Positions 1 through 8,165 of a stretch of DNA of 64,000 nucleotides are shown here, in pieces; within the stretch, counting starts at the first letter, position 1, and each line of letters begins with the position of its first letter. The notes below the pieces were generated by a model, which was not told the DNA's origin, ran no database searches, and saw only the letters and a program-made list of their open reading frames with translations. The stretch is from contig NZ_JAKLWS010000001.1 in the NCBI RefSeq assembly GCF_022012475.1, positions 310,001 to 374,000 on the forward strand. Direction: 5' to 3'. The DNA is from Rhodohalobacter sulfatireducens (lineage in GTDB: Bacteria > Bacteroidota > Rhodothermia > Balneolales > Balneolaceae). The position numbers and the translations under genes are program-made.

Positions 1-79
1 TTCCCAATGGAAGACCAAAATAGTATAGACAAGCTTGATTATAGCCTTATTCCTGTACCTATTTCTGTACCAATGCAAA

Positions 80-115
80 TAAAAAAGCCCTTAGCTCTAT
101 ATGAGTCAGGGCTTA
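80..115 (-). terminator. Rho-independent terminator
   Basis: Read on the minus strand, an AAGCCCT/AGGGCTT stem (108-114 and 85-91) is followed by a run of six T. It would end transcription coming leftwards from the GIY-YIG gene and tRNA-Asp region. Bases 1-79 show no gene. Confidence 0.7.
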
Positions 116-118
116 TGA

Positions 119-152
119 AAAGCGATCCGGATCCCGAGGCGTTCTAATCAGA
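119..152 (-). pseudogene. tRNA-Asp remnant (internally deleted)
   Basis: The 13-mer AAAGCGATCCGGA at 119-131 is identical to the 3' end and flank of the intact tRNA-Asp gene at 480-492. It is followed closely by AGGCGTTCTAATCAG, which matches the anticodon-stem/D-arm boundary of that gene with one change. The T arm and most of the anticodon arm are missing, so this cannot be a working tRNA. It is one of two decayed copies near the intact gene. Confidence 0.7.
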
Positions 153-192
153 GATCATTTCCTTTATATTTATTTCATCAGCAATAATTTGT

Positions 193-408
193 TCAATGAC
201 TCTTCATCCTCTTTATCCAGTTCTCGGCCTTTATTGCCTCCGACTTAATTTCAAACTCAATGACCTTCTTTAGCTTCCAGGGTTCACCTCCTCTGGTGGC
301 AAGTGAGTGCCCCTTATTATGCTTATCTACTCTATTGTCAACATTCTTGGTTTGACCTGAATAATAGTTGTCTCTCTTTTCACTGTATATGATGTATCGA
401 TAATGCAT
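193..408 (-). CDS. Small GIY-YIG nuclease-domain protein
   Basis: This 71-residue protein has the compact single-domain GIY-YIG fold pattern seen in YhbQ-like proteins. It has an N-terminal YRYII segment, then NYYSGQT in the position of the YIG motif, a conserved Arg and His in NRVDKHNKG, and a Glu in the terminal SEAIKAENWIKRMK helix. I chose the ATG at 408 rather than the upstream one at 468 because family members begin just before the YxYI strand and an AGAGAG-like ribosome site precedes it. It lies between an intact tRNA-Asp gene and a tRNA-Asp remnant, each followed by its own terminator. The family cuts DNA; the substrate of the small members is not established. The function here is unknown. 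Confidence 0.8.
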   Translation of the reverse strand: MHYRYIIYSEKRDNYYSGQTKNVDNRVDKHNKGHSLATRGGEPWKLKKVIEFEIKSEAIKAENWIKRMKSH

Positions 409-442
409 TATAATCTCTCTTTGAGTAGAAACACCTAGATAA

Positions 443-478
443 TAAAAAAGGCTGCACATGATGAGCATGAGCAGCCTT
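443..478 (-). terminator. Terminator of tRNA-Asp
   Basis: On the minus strand a GGCTGC/GCAGCC stem with a short loop is followed by TTTTTTATT, immediately downstream of the tRNA-Asp gene. Confidence 0.75.
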
Positions 479-483
479 TAAAG

Positions 484-557
484 CGATCCGGACGAGATTC
501 GAACTCGCGACCTCCTGCGTGACAGGCAGGCGTTCTAACCAGCTGAACTACCGGACC
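484..557 (-). tRNA. tRNA-Asp (anticodon GTC)
   Basis: The minus strand folds as a standard cloverleaf. The acceptor stem GGTCCGG pairs with CCGGATC, including one G-T pair. A D arm with GGTTAG follows. The anticodon stem is CTGCC/GGCAG-like around GTC in the loop TGTCACG, and the T arm carries GTTCGAATC. The discriminator base is G and the CCA end is not encoded. An intrinsic terminator follows directly. Two damaged copies of the same gene lie on either side, at 119-152 and 583-663. Confidence 0.96.
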
Positions 558-582
558 AATATGTCAATTTCTTTGTAATGTT

Positions 583-663
583 ATCCGGTCGCCGAACTCG
601 CGACCTTCCCGCCGCCTCGGGACAGGCGTTCTAATCCCGATTCTTCGGGAAACTACCGGACCA
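583..663 (-). pseudogene. tRNA-Asp remnant disrupted by short palindromes
   Basis: The last part (CTACCGGACCAATATGTCAA in plus orientation) and the T-arm side (GAACTCGCGACC) match the intact tRNA-Asp gene next door, including non-tRNA flank. The D arm has been replaced by the palindrome TCCCGATTCTTCGGGA, and the anticodon arm by a GCCTCGGGACAGGC-like inverted repeat. The GTC anticodon context is destroyed. It reads as a tandem duplicate of the tRNA that was later invaded by two small palindromic elements. Confidence 0.75.
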
Positions 664-740
664 ATATGTCAAAATGTTGACAGACTCAAATATAAAGACC
701 TTATACGCACGAAGTCAACAAAGATTCTTTATTTATATAC

Positions 741-778
741 AAAAAAATAAGGGCTCCAGGATCAGCCGGAGCCCTTTA
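741..778 (-). terminator. Terminator downstream of the peroxidase gene
   Basis: GGGCTCC (751-757) pairs with GGAGCCC (768-774). On the minus strand the hairpin is followed by TTATTTTTTT. It sits 31 bases past the stop of the peroxidase gene. Confidence 0.8.
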
Positions 779-808
779 TCGGGATGGGATGTATGTAAGG
801 AAAACTTC

Positions 809-1351
809 TTATAAGTATTCTGTGACAGCGTTGGTCAACTCACCACTCATAGGTTCTACTCTACTCTTAAATCTTCTTACAACATTTCCGTTCCTGTCAA
901 TTAAAAATTTTTCAAAATTCCACGAAATTTCTCCTTTAAAATCAGGATTCTCTGCAGTCGTTAGATACTCAAACAGTGGGTGTTGGTCCTCACCCTTAAC
1001 TGAAACTTTTGAAAACATAGGGAATGTAACCCCATAATTTAATTCACAAAACTGAGCAATCTCCTCATCCGATCCCGGTTCCTGCCCACCAAAGTTATTC
1101 GCAGGAAAACCTAAAATTTCTAATCCCTGGTCGGAATAAGTTTCGTATAACTCTTGAAGTCCTTCATATTGGGGTGTAAATCCACATTCTGAAGCGGTAT
1201 TTACAATAAGCAAAAGTTCTCCTTCATAATCAGATAAGGAAATGTTTTCACCATTAATTGTATTTAATTCATATTGATAAACGGTTTCTACACGTTCATT
1301 AGTAGTCATAAAAACTGAAATCCAAGTAAGTAGTAGAAGTATTGTTTTCAT
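809..1351 (-). CDS. Glutathione peroxidase family protein, exported
   Basis: The product is a thiol peroxidase of the glutathione peroxidase/BtuE family, which reduces hydroperoxides with thioredoxin or glutathione as electron donor. The 180 residues carry the family's catalytic tetrad: Cys56 in [10 protein letters not shown], Gln90 in FGGQEPG, and Trp144 and Asn145 in SWNFEKFL. The peroxidatic residue is Cys, encoded as TGC/TGT, not selenocysteine. An N-terminal hydrophobic stretch (residues 3-16) suggests export, so it probably acts in the periplasm. It is transcribed divergently from the barrel gene at 1409 across only 57 bases and ends at a strong terminator. Confidence 0.93.
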   Translation of the reverse strand: MKTILLLLTWISVFMTTNERVETVYQYELNTINGENISLSDYEGELLLIVNTASECGFTPQYEGLQELYETYSDQGLEILGFPANNFGGQEPGSDEEIAQFCELNYGVTFPMFSKVSVKGEDQHPLFEYLTTAENPDFKGEISWNFEKFLIDRNGNVVRRFKSRVEPMSGELTNAVTEYL

Positions 1352-1408
1352 AAGACGTTCGAACTATTTTTAAGGTTAACTACTTTCAGGCACCATATCA
1401 TTCCAAAG

Positions 1409-2161
1409 ATGAAATATTATTTAAAATTTATTTCCCTGCCCACTCTACTGGCTATCATTTACATGCTTTTACCTATTGCCAGTCAAGCTCAGATGTTTTC
1501 AATAGAAGAAGACCGACCAGAACGAGATCGAGGAATTGAACTGTTTACGATGATCGGTTTAAGTTGGGAGGTTGGTGAATTTTCTTATACCGGTAATATT
1601 GTTGATGAAAGCGAGCTTCTCAATTTTAATGACAGCATACTACGTTTTAGATTTGAAAGCCAGGGACTGGATCTGAGCCTGGGTTTTGGAGGATCTATAA
1701 CAGGTATGAACAATACCTCTTATGTGAACGTAAGCGGGCGCCTTTTTAACAACTTTAGAATTACGCGGTCAGAGTCATTCATGCTGCTACTGCCTCTGCA
1801 AATAAGCTCAGATCTATTGCAGGTTCAAAGAAATAATTCAAATGCTGAATTTCAGCAGAGTTCTCTCTCCCTTGGATCCGGATTATCAACGATTTTCAAG
1901 TTGGGAGAAAAAATTAGTTTTAACCTTAAAGCCACTCCCAATTACGGGTTCAGTTTTTCCCAGGGCCAACTTTTTGGTGGAAACCTTTTTCGGATGGATG
2001 GGAAAGGGTTTCTCTTTATTGACGACCTTTTTGGCTCAAACGCGCTCTCCATCGGTTATCACTTCGACTATCGATCCTATAAAATCGATGAGAATTCAAA
2101 CAATAATGATTACGATTATGATTATACTTCGCACTCCATAACCATCGGATATGCGTTTTAA
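1409..2161 (+). CDS. Predicted outer-membrane beta-barrel protein
   Basis: I do not recognise a named family. The 250-residue product starts with a clear signal peptide (hydrophobic to about residue 24, then SQAQ, a likely SPI site). The rest alternates polar and hydrophobic residues as in barrel strands, with repeated aromatic turns. It ends in a strand, HSITIGYAF, whose terminal Phe is the usual C-terminal signal of outer-membrane barrels. There is no plug domain or periplasmic domain. The next small gene starts four bases after its stop, so the two may be co-transcribed. Confidence 0.7.
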   Translation: MKYYLKFISLPTLLAIIYMLLPIASQAQMFSIEEDRPERDRGIELFTMIGLSWEVGEFSYTGNIVDESELLNFNDSILRFRFESQGLDLSLGFGGSITGMNNTSYVNVSGRLFNNFRITRSESFMLLLPLQISSDLLQVQRNNSNAEFQQSSLSLGSGLSTIFKLGEKISFNLKATPNYGFSFSQGQLFGGNLFRMDGKGFLFIDDLFGSNALSIGYHFDYRSYKIDENSNNNDYDYDYTSHSITIGYAF

Positions 2162-2164
2162 TTT

Positions 2165-2452
2165 ATGAAGATTGAAAAGCTGCTTCTTGAACTTGAAAGT
2201 TTATGTGAACGGGGAGGATTTACAATTCGCAAAGAGCGGGGAACATTTCGGGGAGATCAATGCATTATGGAAGGTGAAAAACTGGTGGTAATCAATAAAA
2301 ACCGGCCGGTAGAATCACAGACTGTAATCCTGGCAAAAGTGATCGATCATATTGGCCCGGATACACTCTATATAAAGCCGGCAGTACGAAAAGAGCTGGA
2401 AAAAATCTGGGAACGGCTCGATAAGTTTGATCAAATAGAAGATGAATCGTAA
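2165..2452 (+). CDS. Conserved hypothetical protein
   Basis: This is a 95-residue soluble, charged protein with no signal or membrane segment. It begins MKIEKLLLELESLCERGGF and contains GTFRGDQCIMEGEKLVVINKNRP, which resembles a small alpha/beta domain. I cannot assign a function. It sits four bases after the barrel gene and 11 bases before a PhnP-like hydrolase gene, so it is probably translated as part of that short operon. Confidence 0.7.
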   Translation: MKIEKLLLELESLCERGGFTIRKERGTFRGDQCIMEGEKLVVINKNRPVESQTVILAKVIDHIGPDTLYIKPAVRKELEKIWERLDKFDQIEDES

Positions 2453-2463
2453 CTCTGAATGAG

Positions 2464-3222
2464 ATGAAATGTACGTTTCTCGGAACCGGGACATCAATGG
2501 GCGTTCCTGTAGCGGGAGGTTTTGGCCGCGAAGAGATTGGGAATGATCCAAGAAATCAGCGCACACGATGTTCCGTTTGGCTTGAAACAGATCAGTCTTC
2601 TATTGTAATTGATGTGGGACCGGAATTTCGAATTCAATCGATCCGCTCAAACATTCGAAGAATAGATCTCGTGCTCATTACGCATGAGCATATGGATCAT
2701 ATCGCCGGTCTTGACGACCTCCGTTCATATAACTATGCACAACAAAACCCGATCCCTCTTCTCACTTCACAACGGGCAATCGACTCCATCCGAACACGGT
2801 TCGACTATATGTTTGGTGAAAAAAAATATCCGGGCTCCACTTCTCTCAGTATGGAGGTCATCGATACTCCCGAAACATTTCAGGATTTAAGAATTACTCC
2901 TCTCCCCTATAATCACGGAGACATTGATGTTCTCGGTTTCCGGGTTAACGATTTTTCTTACATGACAGATGTGAAAGAGATCCCCGATTCCACAAAAGAT
3001 AAAATTAAGGGAAGTAAAGTTCTTGTTTTAAGCGGATTGCGATGGGGGCCGCAACATCCCACTCACATGACGATTCCCGAAGCGGTTGAGATAGCCAACG
3101 AGATTGGAGCTCCTAAAACTTACCTGATCCACATGAATTCGTATGTGAACCATGCAGAAACTAATGAGAAGCTTCCCGATCATATCCGGCTCGCATACGA
3201 TCAGCTTGAAATTGAAGTCTAA
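2464..3222 (+). CDS. MBL-fold hydrolase, PhnP-like
   Basis: The 252-residue protein is a metallo-beta-lactamase-fold hydrolase of the PhnP-like branch. Its members include phosphoribosyl cyclic phosphodiesterase and related phosphodiesterases. It starts with the family's LGTGTSMGVP strand-loop and has the metal motif HEHMDH (His74, His76, Asp78, His79). Later metal-site histidines lie in PYNHGD and HPTHM and near the end in LIHMNSYVNH. The exact substrate is not set by the sequence, because no C-P lyase genes are nearby. The downstream 3223-3425 gap shows nothing recognisable. Confidence 0.85.
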   Translation: MKCTFLGTGTSMGVPVAGGFGREEIGNDPRNQRTRCSVWLETDQSSIVIDVGPEFRIQSIRSNIRRIDLVLITHEHMDHIAGLDDLRSYNYAQQNPIPLLTSQRAIDSIRTRFDYMFGEKKYPGSTSLSMEVIDTPETFQDLRITPLPYNHGDIDVLGFRVNDFSYMTDVKEIPDSTKDKIKGSKVLVLSGLRWGPQHPTHMTIPEAVEIANEIGAPKTYLIHMNSYVNHAETNEKLPDHIRLAYDQLEIEV

Positions 3223-3425
3223 AGTACGCCTGACAGCCCGTCCGAGGCTTCAAAACCTCAATTCCTTATCTCTCACGACTATCGCAAGTTTGTATCTTGT
3301 GCGGGCGTAATGGGTCCAAGTTACAAACTTGAACCAGTTGTAGATCGATATTTTTTGCAATGCACTCTAAGCAGCAGTAGAATCAAAAGGACGAAGTAAC
3401 GTGCAAGCTGCCCGTTGTACTTTCA

Positions 3426-4502
3426 TCAAAGATACTTCTTCGTATCCTCGTTCTCCTTCAACTTTTCAACTATCTCCTTCACATCCTGTGCCTGGTCGAG
3501 ATTCACGACCAAAATGGCATCATCAGTTTCTACCAGGGCTACATTATCCACACCGGCAAAAGCCACTAGTTTTTTTCCATTTGTGGAGATATAATTTCCG
3601 GATGAATTTACATATACAGCCTTTCCCTTAACTGTGGAATTCTCCTCTGATTCTTTATCCGACAACTCATGAACGGCCGTCCAGCTTCCAACATCATTCC
3701 AGTCAAAATCACCGGGAATCACATGTACTTTCTCAGCTTTCTCCATAATTCCGTAATCGATGGAGATGGGTGGACATGCTTCATAAAACCGGCGAACATC
3801 TTCTGTTTTGAAATCTGATTTTTTAAGCTTTTCTGATTCAGTAAAAATCTTAGGCAGATGCTTTTTAAAAGCGTCCAGGATAGTACTTGTTTTCCAAATA
3901 AAGATTCCGCTGTTCCACAAGTAATCACCTGATTCAAAAAAATCTTGTGCCGTCTCCTGGTCTGGTTTCTCAGTGAATTCCTGAACTCTGTATACCGGGT
4001 GATTTAAATTTTTCATTTCTATATCGCTCTCCCGATGAATATAACCATACCCCGTTTCCGGACGGTTCGGTTTAATACCGATTGTAACCAAACTTTCTTG
4101 AGTTTTTGCAGTCTCAACGGCGGTTTCTAAAACTCGTTTGAACTCATTGGGACTTCCAATCCTGTGATCAGCCGGGAGAACAATCATCACCGACTCGGGA
4201 TCTTTTTTGTTTAACAATGCCGCCGCCGAAGCAATACAGGGTGCTGTATTCCTGGCAACGGGCTCACCAATGATATTCATCGGCTCAATGGAAGGAAGCT
4301 GTTTTTCTACGAGACTCACATAATCTTTATTGGTAACTACTACCACTTGTTTCTCTTCAACAAAACCCTGTAGTCTCTCTGCGGTTTGTTGAATCATGGA
4401 AGTTTCTCCAAAAAGATTCAGAAATTGTTTGGGATTTGATTTTCTGCTTTTCGGCCAAAAGCGCGTCCCTACTCCTCCGGCCATAATCACTGCATATACC
4501 AT
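3426..4502 (-). CDS. manC: Mannose-1-phosphate guanylyltransferase
   Basis: The enzyme makes GDP-mannose from mannose-1-phosphate and GTP for polysaccharide and glycoconjugate synthesis. The N-terminus has the nucleotidyltransferase signature GGVGTRFWPKSRKSNPKQF. Further family motifs are GEPVARNTAPCIA, the metal-binding LPADHR segment, RPETGYGYI, EKPD and WNSGIF. The 358-residue length matches the single-domain type without the isomerase domain. I set the start at 4502 (MVYAVIMAGG), because the upstream in-frame codons lie in a repeat-containing leader and the family begins just before the first strand. It is a single gene between the PhnP-like gene and the sensor kinase gene. Confidence 0.93.
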   Translation of the reverse strand: MVYAVIMAGGVGTRFWPKSRKSNPKQFLNLFGETSMIQQTAERLQGFVEEKQVVVVTNKDYVSLVEKQLPSIEPMNIIGEPVARNTAPCIASAAALLNKKDPESVMIVLPADHRIGSPNEFKRVLETAVETAKTQESLVTIGIKPNRPETGYGYIHRESDIEMKNLNHPVYRVQEFTEKPDQETAQDFFESGDYLWNSGIFIWKTSTILDAFKKHLPKIFTESEKLKKSDFKTEDVRRFYEACPPISIDYGIMEKAEKVHVIPGDFDWNDVGSWTAVHELSDKESEENSTVKGKAVYVNSSGNYISTNGKKLVAFAGVDNVALVETDDAILVVNLDQAQDVKEIVEKLKENEDTKKYL

Positions 4503-4534
4503 TCTTGAATAATTTATAATTAAATCTTCCATAA

Positions 4535-4594
4535 TTTGCCACGGAGGCACAGAGGATTTTATAGAACATTTCTATTCCGCAACTCTGTGGCAAA
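4535..4594. repeat. Imperfect inverted repeat
   Basis: TTTGCCAC (4535-4542) and GTGGCAAA (4587-4594) flank a 44-base spacer containing GGCACAGAG and CTCTGTG, which extend the pairing. It lies between manC and the kinase gene and looks like a small dispersed intergenic palindrome. There is no T-run, so it is not a classical terminator. Confidence 0.45.
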
Positions 4595-4688
4595 CTGTAA
4601 ACCTTATCGATAGTTAATCCTTACAAATTCGGTGCTTCGCTCAATAATCATTCAGCACGCATAGTAAAGAAAGGTAGTCAAAACAAAA

Positions 4689-5771
4689 TCAAACCAAAAC
4701 GGGACTCGTCTGCGTCAGTGTGATGCTAAACGTTGAGCCCTCTTCCGGTGAGCTTTCGATAAATAGCTTCTCTCCATGAGCTTCCACAATATGTTTCACG
4801 ATTGCAAGCCCAAGTCCTGTTCCCCCTTTTTCCCGGGAGCGCGATTTGTCAACCCTGAAAAATCGTTCTGTTACACGCTTCAAATCTTCTTTCTCAATCC
4901 CAATGCCGGTGTCTTTCACATATAGTAACAACTTATCTTTCTTCTTTTTGTAATCGGTAACTCCAATCTCCACAAAACCTCCCGGTTTATTGTACTTCAT
5001 GCCGTTTTCAATGAGATTGATAAGTACCTGTTTCACCTGGTTTCGATCTGCCCGTACCTGGATATTCTTATCAAAATCCTTCACCCGGATTTCAATATTC
5101 TCTTTCTGTGCCTTGTACTGAAGACTTTCCACCACATCCAAAACCACATCTCTCAAATACATATCCTTGATGTTCGACTTGAGCTCACCCGTTTCCAGCC
5201 GAGAAATTTCCATCAGGTCGTTGGTTAGATAAATAAGACGATTCACATTCCGCATCGTCTTCTTCAGAAATACCTCATTTACATTATCATCATGTACCGC
5301 ACCATTCAAAAGCGTTTCAATAAATCCCTGGATCGCAAAAATCGGTGTTTTCAATTCATGAGAGATATCACCGATAAACTCCTTTCGGTAGTTTTCAATT
5401 TTATTGAGCCGGGTGAGCTCCTTGCTAACCGTATCGCTCGCGCGGACAGATCGCTGCATTAACAGGTCCAGCTCATCTTTTACAACTTCGGGATTGCTGT
5501 TGTAATCTTTGAACTTTTTCCGTGAGATATTCTTGACAATCTTGTAGAGTGTCTCAATCCGTTTTTTATGTAGTCGAACCGATATCGTATAAACCGTTAA
5601 AAAACTGAGCATGAAAACGGCCGCTCCCAAGCCAATGAGTTGTAAAACCGGCAGAGAGGTAAAAAGAAACAGAAATGCAGAAATAATCACGGCCAGAATC
5701 AGCGCAGAGGGAAATGCTGTTCTGATCGATATGGAGGAAAATAATCTTTTTTTTGAGTCAGATGAGCTCAT
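4689..5771 (-). CDS. Sensor histidine kinase (PhoR-like)
   Basis: The 360-residue membrane kinase has two transmembrane helices near residues 20-38 and 42-66 with almost no periplasmic loop, so the stimulus is probably sensed in or at the membrane. The dimerisation/phosphoacceptor motif DISHELKTPIFAIQG places the phospho-His at 138. The ATPase domain has the N box (QVLINLIENGMKYN), G1 (DTGIGI) and G2 (GTGLGLAIVKHIV). Its start overlaps the stop of the upstream response regulator by four bases, so the pair is translationally coupled. This architecture is like PhoR/WalK, but no phosphate genes are near, so the signal is unknown. Confidence 0.92.
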   Translation of the reverse strand: MSSSDSKKRLFSSISIRTAFPSALILAVIISAFLFLFTSLPVLQLIGLGAAVFMLSFLTVYTISVRLHKKRIETLYKIVKNISRKKFKDYNSNPEVVKDELDLLMQRSVRASDTVSKELTRLNKIENYRKEFIGDISHELKTPIFAIQGFIETLLNGAVHDDNVNEVFLKKTMRNVNRLIYLTNDLMEISRLETGELKSNIKDMYLRDVVLDVVESLQYKAQKENIEIRVKDFDKNIQVRADRNQVKQVLINLIENGMKYNKPGGFVEIGVTDYKKKKDKLLLYVKDTGIGIEKEDLKRVTERFFRVDKSRSREKGGTGLGLAIVKHIVEAHGEKLFIESSPEEGSTFSITLTQTSPVLV

Positions 5772-6445
5772 TCTTTAAACCTGTAACCGACACCTTTTAC
5801 AGTCTCAATATAATGATCTCCCAGTTTTTCTCTGATTTTTCTAACATGCACATCTACGGTGCGGTCTACCACATAGATGTTATCCCCCCAAACTTTATTG
5901 AGCAGAGTTTGCCGGTCGCGAACTTTTCCTCTTTTACTGGCCAGGTAATAAAGAAGTTCGAACTCTTTCCGCGGAAGCTGAAACTCCTCGTCACCGCGTG
6001 TTACAATGTAGCGGTCTTTGTCAATTTCGAGATCATGAACACTTAATTTCTGAACTTTTTCCTCGGTTTCCTCAAACCGGCGGAGAACAGCCTTAATCCT
6101 CGATACCAATTTGGTTGTACTAATCGGTTTTGTGATAAAATCATCAGCGCCCTTGTTGAGACCTTCTATCTCCGTTTTTTCATCACTTCGCGCGGTAAGA
6201 AAAATGATTGGAATATGCGACAACGTAGAATCCTCTCGCATTCGGTCACACACTTCAATTCCGTCCATCTGGGGCATCATGATATCGAGCAATACCAAAT
6301 CGGGCATATGCTCTTTAGCCATTTGAATACCGTCTGCACCATTTTCGGCCTTTAGAACATTGTAACCCTCTTGACGAAGATTGTATTCTATGAGATCTAA
6401 AAGGTCCTGTTCGTCGTCAACTACAAGAATGGTTTGTTTAGACAA
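5768..6445 (-). CDS. OmpR/PhoB-family response regulator
   Basis: This 225-residue regulator has an N-terminal receiver domain with the acidic pair in VVDDEQD, the phospho-acceptor Asp54 in LVLLDIMMPQ, the switch Thr in FLTARS and Lys in ITKPI. The C-terminal half is a winged helix of OmpR/PhoB type with RGKVRDRQTLLNKVW and the final VDVHVRKIREKLG and VKGVGYRF motifs. It is the first gene of the two-gene operon with the sensor kinase. The partner DNA sites are not known. Confidence 0.94.
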   Translation of the reverse strand: MSKQTILVVDDEQDLLDLIEYNLRQEGYNVLKAENGADGIQMAKEHMPDLVLLDIMMPQMDGIEVCDRMREDSTLSHIPIIFLTARSDEKTEIEGLNKGADDFITKPISTTKLVSRIKAVLRRFEETEEKVQKLSVHDLEIDKDRYIVTRGDEEFQLPRKEFELLYYLASKRGKVRDRQTLLNKVWGDNIYVVDRTVDVHVRKIREKLGDHYIETVKGVGYRFKE

Positions 6446-6529
6446 AATATGTCAATGTTTTATTTCGATTCATTGGAAACTAATGGCTCAACCCTACTAA
6501 AATAACGAATAAAGATTAAGACAATATTA

Positions 6530-7120
6530 TCATTTAAGCGTAGTCAGTGCTTCTTTCACAATTTCTGAAACTGTAGCCTTTGGTTTTTTCCCTGAAATTT
6601 GATTTACAGCCTGACTGGCCTGCTTCTTCGAGAACCCTAACGCTTCAAGGGCCGAGACAGCTTCCTCACGTTTACTTCTCGTTTCAATTGAACCGGATAC
6701 AACAGATGGTTGAGATTCATCAAACAACTTATCTTTCAATTCCAACACCATTCTCTCCGCAGTTTTCTTTCCAATTCCGGAAATTGTAGAAAGTGTTTTG
6801 ATATCTTGCGTAACAATTGCTTCCATCAGCGCCGGAGCCGGCATACCTGATAAAGTCGTTAATCCAAGTTTAGGTCCAATCCCTTTTACTGTAATCAACC
6901 GTTCAAAAAGATTCTTTTCTTTGTTTGATGCAAAACCAAATAATCGCTGATCATTATCGGTGATGTGGTGATAGATCAGGAGCTTCAATTTCCCTCCTTT
7001 TTCGGGCAGCGTTTCCAGTGTTTGGGTTGAGATTTCAACCCGATACCCAACACCATTTACATCAATGATACACTCATCTTCTGTTTTCTGTTGAAGTATT
7101 CCGTTGAGATAAGCGATCAT
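6530..7120 (-). CDS. ruvA: Holliday junction branch migration protein RuvA
   Basis: RuvA binds four-way DNA junctions as a tetramer and recruits the RuvB motor. All three domains are present in 196 residues: the N-terminal OB fold beginning MIAYLNGILQQK, two helix-hairpin-helix motifs (VKGIGPKLGLTTLSG and ISGIGKKTAERMVLELKDKL), and the flexible C-terminal RuvB-binding domain (EEAVSALEALGFSKKQA). It lies on the same strand as ruvC, but the two are separated by a 379-base stretch carrying a repeat element, so co-transcription is uncertain. Confidence 0.96.
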   Translation of the reverse strand: MIAYLNGILQQKTEDECIIDVNGVGYRVEISTQTLETLPEKGGKLKLLIYHHITDNDQRLFGFASNKEKNLFERLITVKGIGPKLGLTTLSGMPAPALMEAIVTQDIKTLSTISGIGKKTAERMVLELKDKLFDESQPSVVSGSIETRSKREEAVSALEALGFSKKQASQAVNQISGKKPKATVSEIVKEALTTLK

Positions 7121-7228
7121 AAATTTTTTGATTGATTTGAATCAGCCATGAGTCATCGGATGACTCAGCGACCCTAATATTTAAAATTCATTTAACAACA
7201 TATAAGTCACCCGATGACTTATCCAAGA

Positions 7229-7489
7229 ATAGCGCGAGCGTTCTTGGTCAACGAAGCTTAAGCATAGTTGACTCGCTCGTGCTCTCAATAGGGGCACCCT
7301 GACGTTTCGGGGCGCATCTACATTCTTACTCATTCCGAAGCTCTTGCTTCGTATTCTCTGCGGTGAAGCTCCAGCTTCCATTTATTTTTGGGTTCGCATC
7401 ATCAAGTGGAAGCAGAGCTTCCGGTGTACCGTTGCGAAGGTGGACCTTCGCAACGAGTAAAGAAAGAACGAGCGAGACGCTCGCGCTAT
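7229..7489. repeat. Intergenic element with 14-bp terminal inverted repeats (copy 1)
   Basis: ATAGCGCGAGCGTT (7229-7242) and GACGCTCGCGCTAT (7476-7489) are inverted copies matching at 13 of 14 bases. The interior is a series of small hairpins, including GAAGCTCCAGCTTCC (about 7365-7379), a similar GAAGCAGAGCTTCC at about 7409-7422, and GCGAAGGTGGACCTTCGC (about 7434-7451). A second element with near-identical ends and the same types of interior hairpin is at 50307-50659. No protein-coding potential is convincing. It fills most of the ruvA-ruvC gap. Confidence 0.6.
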
Positions 7490-7499
7490 CAGTCTTTCT

Positions 7500-8075
7500 C
7501 TATCCTTTCACCCGCCCCGGATTATCCTCTACAAACTGTGCCCAGCTGGACTTGCTGTTGTTTTGGTGCATCTTTTTTGACCCGGTTTGGTTCTGATTTC
7601 TGTCCGCATGTGTAAAATGGCACCACGCCACCGACAGGGCATCCGTTGCATCCTGTGATAACTTTCCTTCCGGCATATTCAACATTTTATCCAACATAAA
7701 TGCAACCTGCTGCTTGCTGGCATTTCCGTTTCCGGTAATTGCCTTTTTCACCATTTTGGGATAATACTCTGCTACCGGAATCCCCTGGTTGGTTATGGCT
7801 AAAATTGCGGCTGCTTGAGCCCGACCCAGTTTTAACATTGCCAGCGGGTCAACCCCGTAAACAGGTGTTTCTACCGCACATTCATCCGGTTGATGCTTTT
7901 TGATCAATTTGGTGATCTCTTCAAAAATATATTGGAGCCGGTCATTGTGGCTATCCATCTTTGTCATTCGAAGAACATCACAAACCTCTACCGAATAGGA
8001 TGTATTCTCCTGAACCAATACAGCATAACCTGTAGCACGTGAACCGGGATCGACACCGAGGATTTTTTTAGACAT
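7500..8075 (-). CDS. ruvC: Crossover junction endodeoxyribonuclease RuvC
   Basis: RuvC resolves Holliday junctions by paired nicking. The 191-residue RNase-H-fold enzyme keeps the four acidic catalytic residues: Asp9 in LGVDPGSRATGYA, Glu69 in AVETPVYG, and Asp142 and Asp145 in SQDATDALSVAW. The LKLGRAQAAA helix is also typical. The tail after about residue 155 is Asn/Gln- and Lys-rich and longer than in E. coli. Its stop lies 11 bases from the terminal repeat of the intergenic element. Confidence 0.95.
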   Translation of the reverse strand: MSKKILGVDPGSRATGYAVLVQENTSYSVEVCDVLRMTKMDSHNDRLQYIFEEITKLIKKHQPDECAVETPVYGVDPLAMLKLGRAQAAAILAITNQGIPVAEYYPKMVKKAITGNGNASKQQVAFMLDKMLNMPEGKLSQDATDALSVAWCHFTHADRNQNQTGSKKMHQNNSKSSWAQFVEDNPGRVKG

Positions 8076-8165
8076 AATGATCTTTTGAACATCGAATATC
8101 GAACAAGGAATAACGAATGATGAACTGAATGCCTTCGAAATTCTGAATTCCTTGTTCTTTATTCA

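Noticed and set aside
7181-7615. Short open frames on both strands between ruvA and ruvC
   Set aside because: They run through the inverted-repeat element and encode no recognisable protein.
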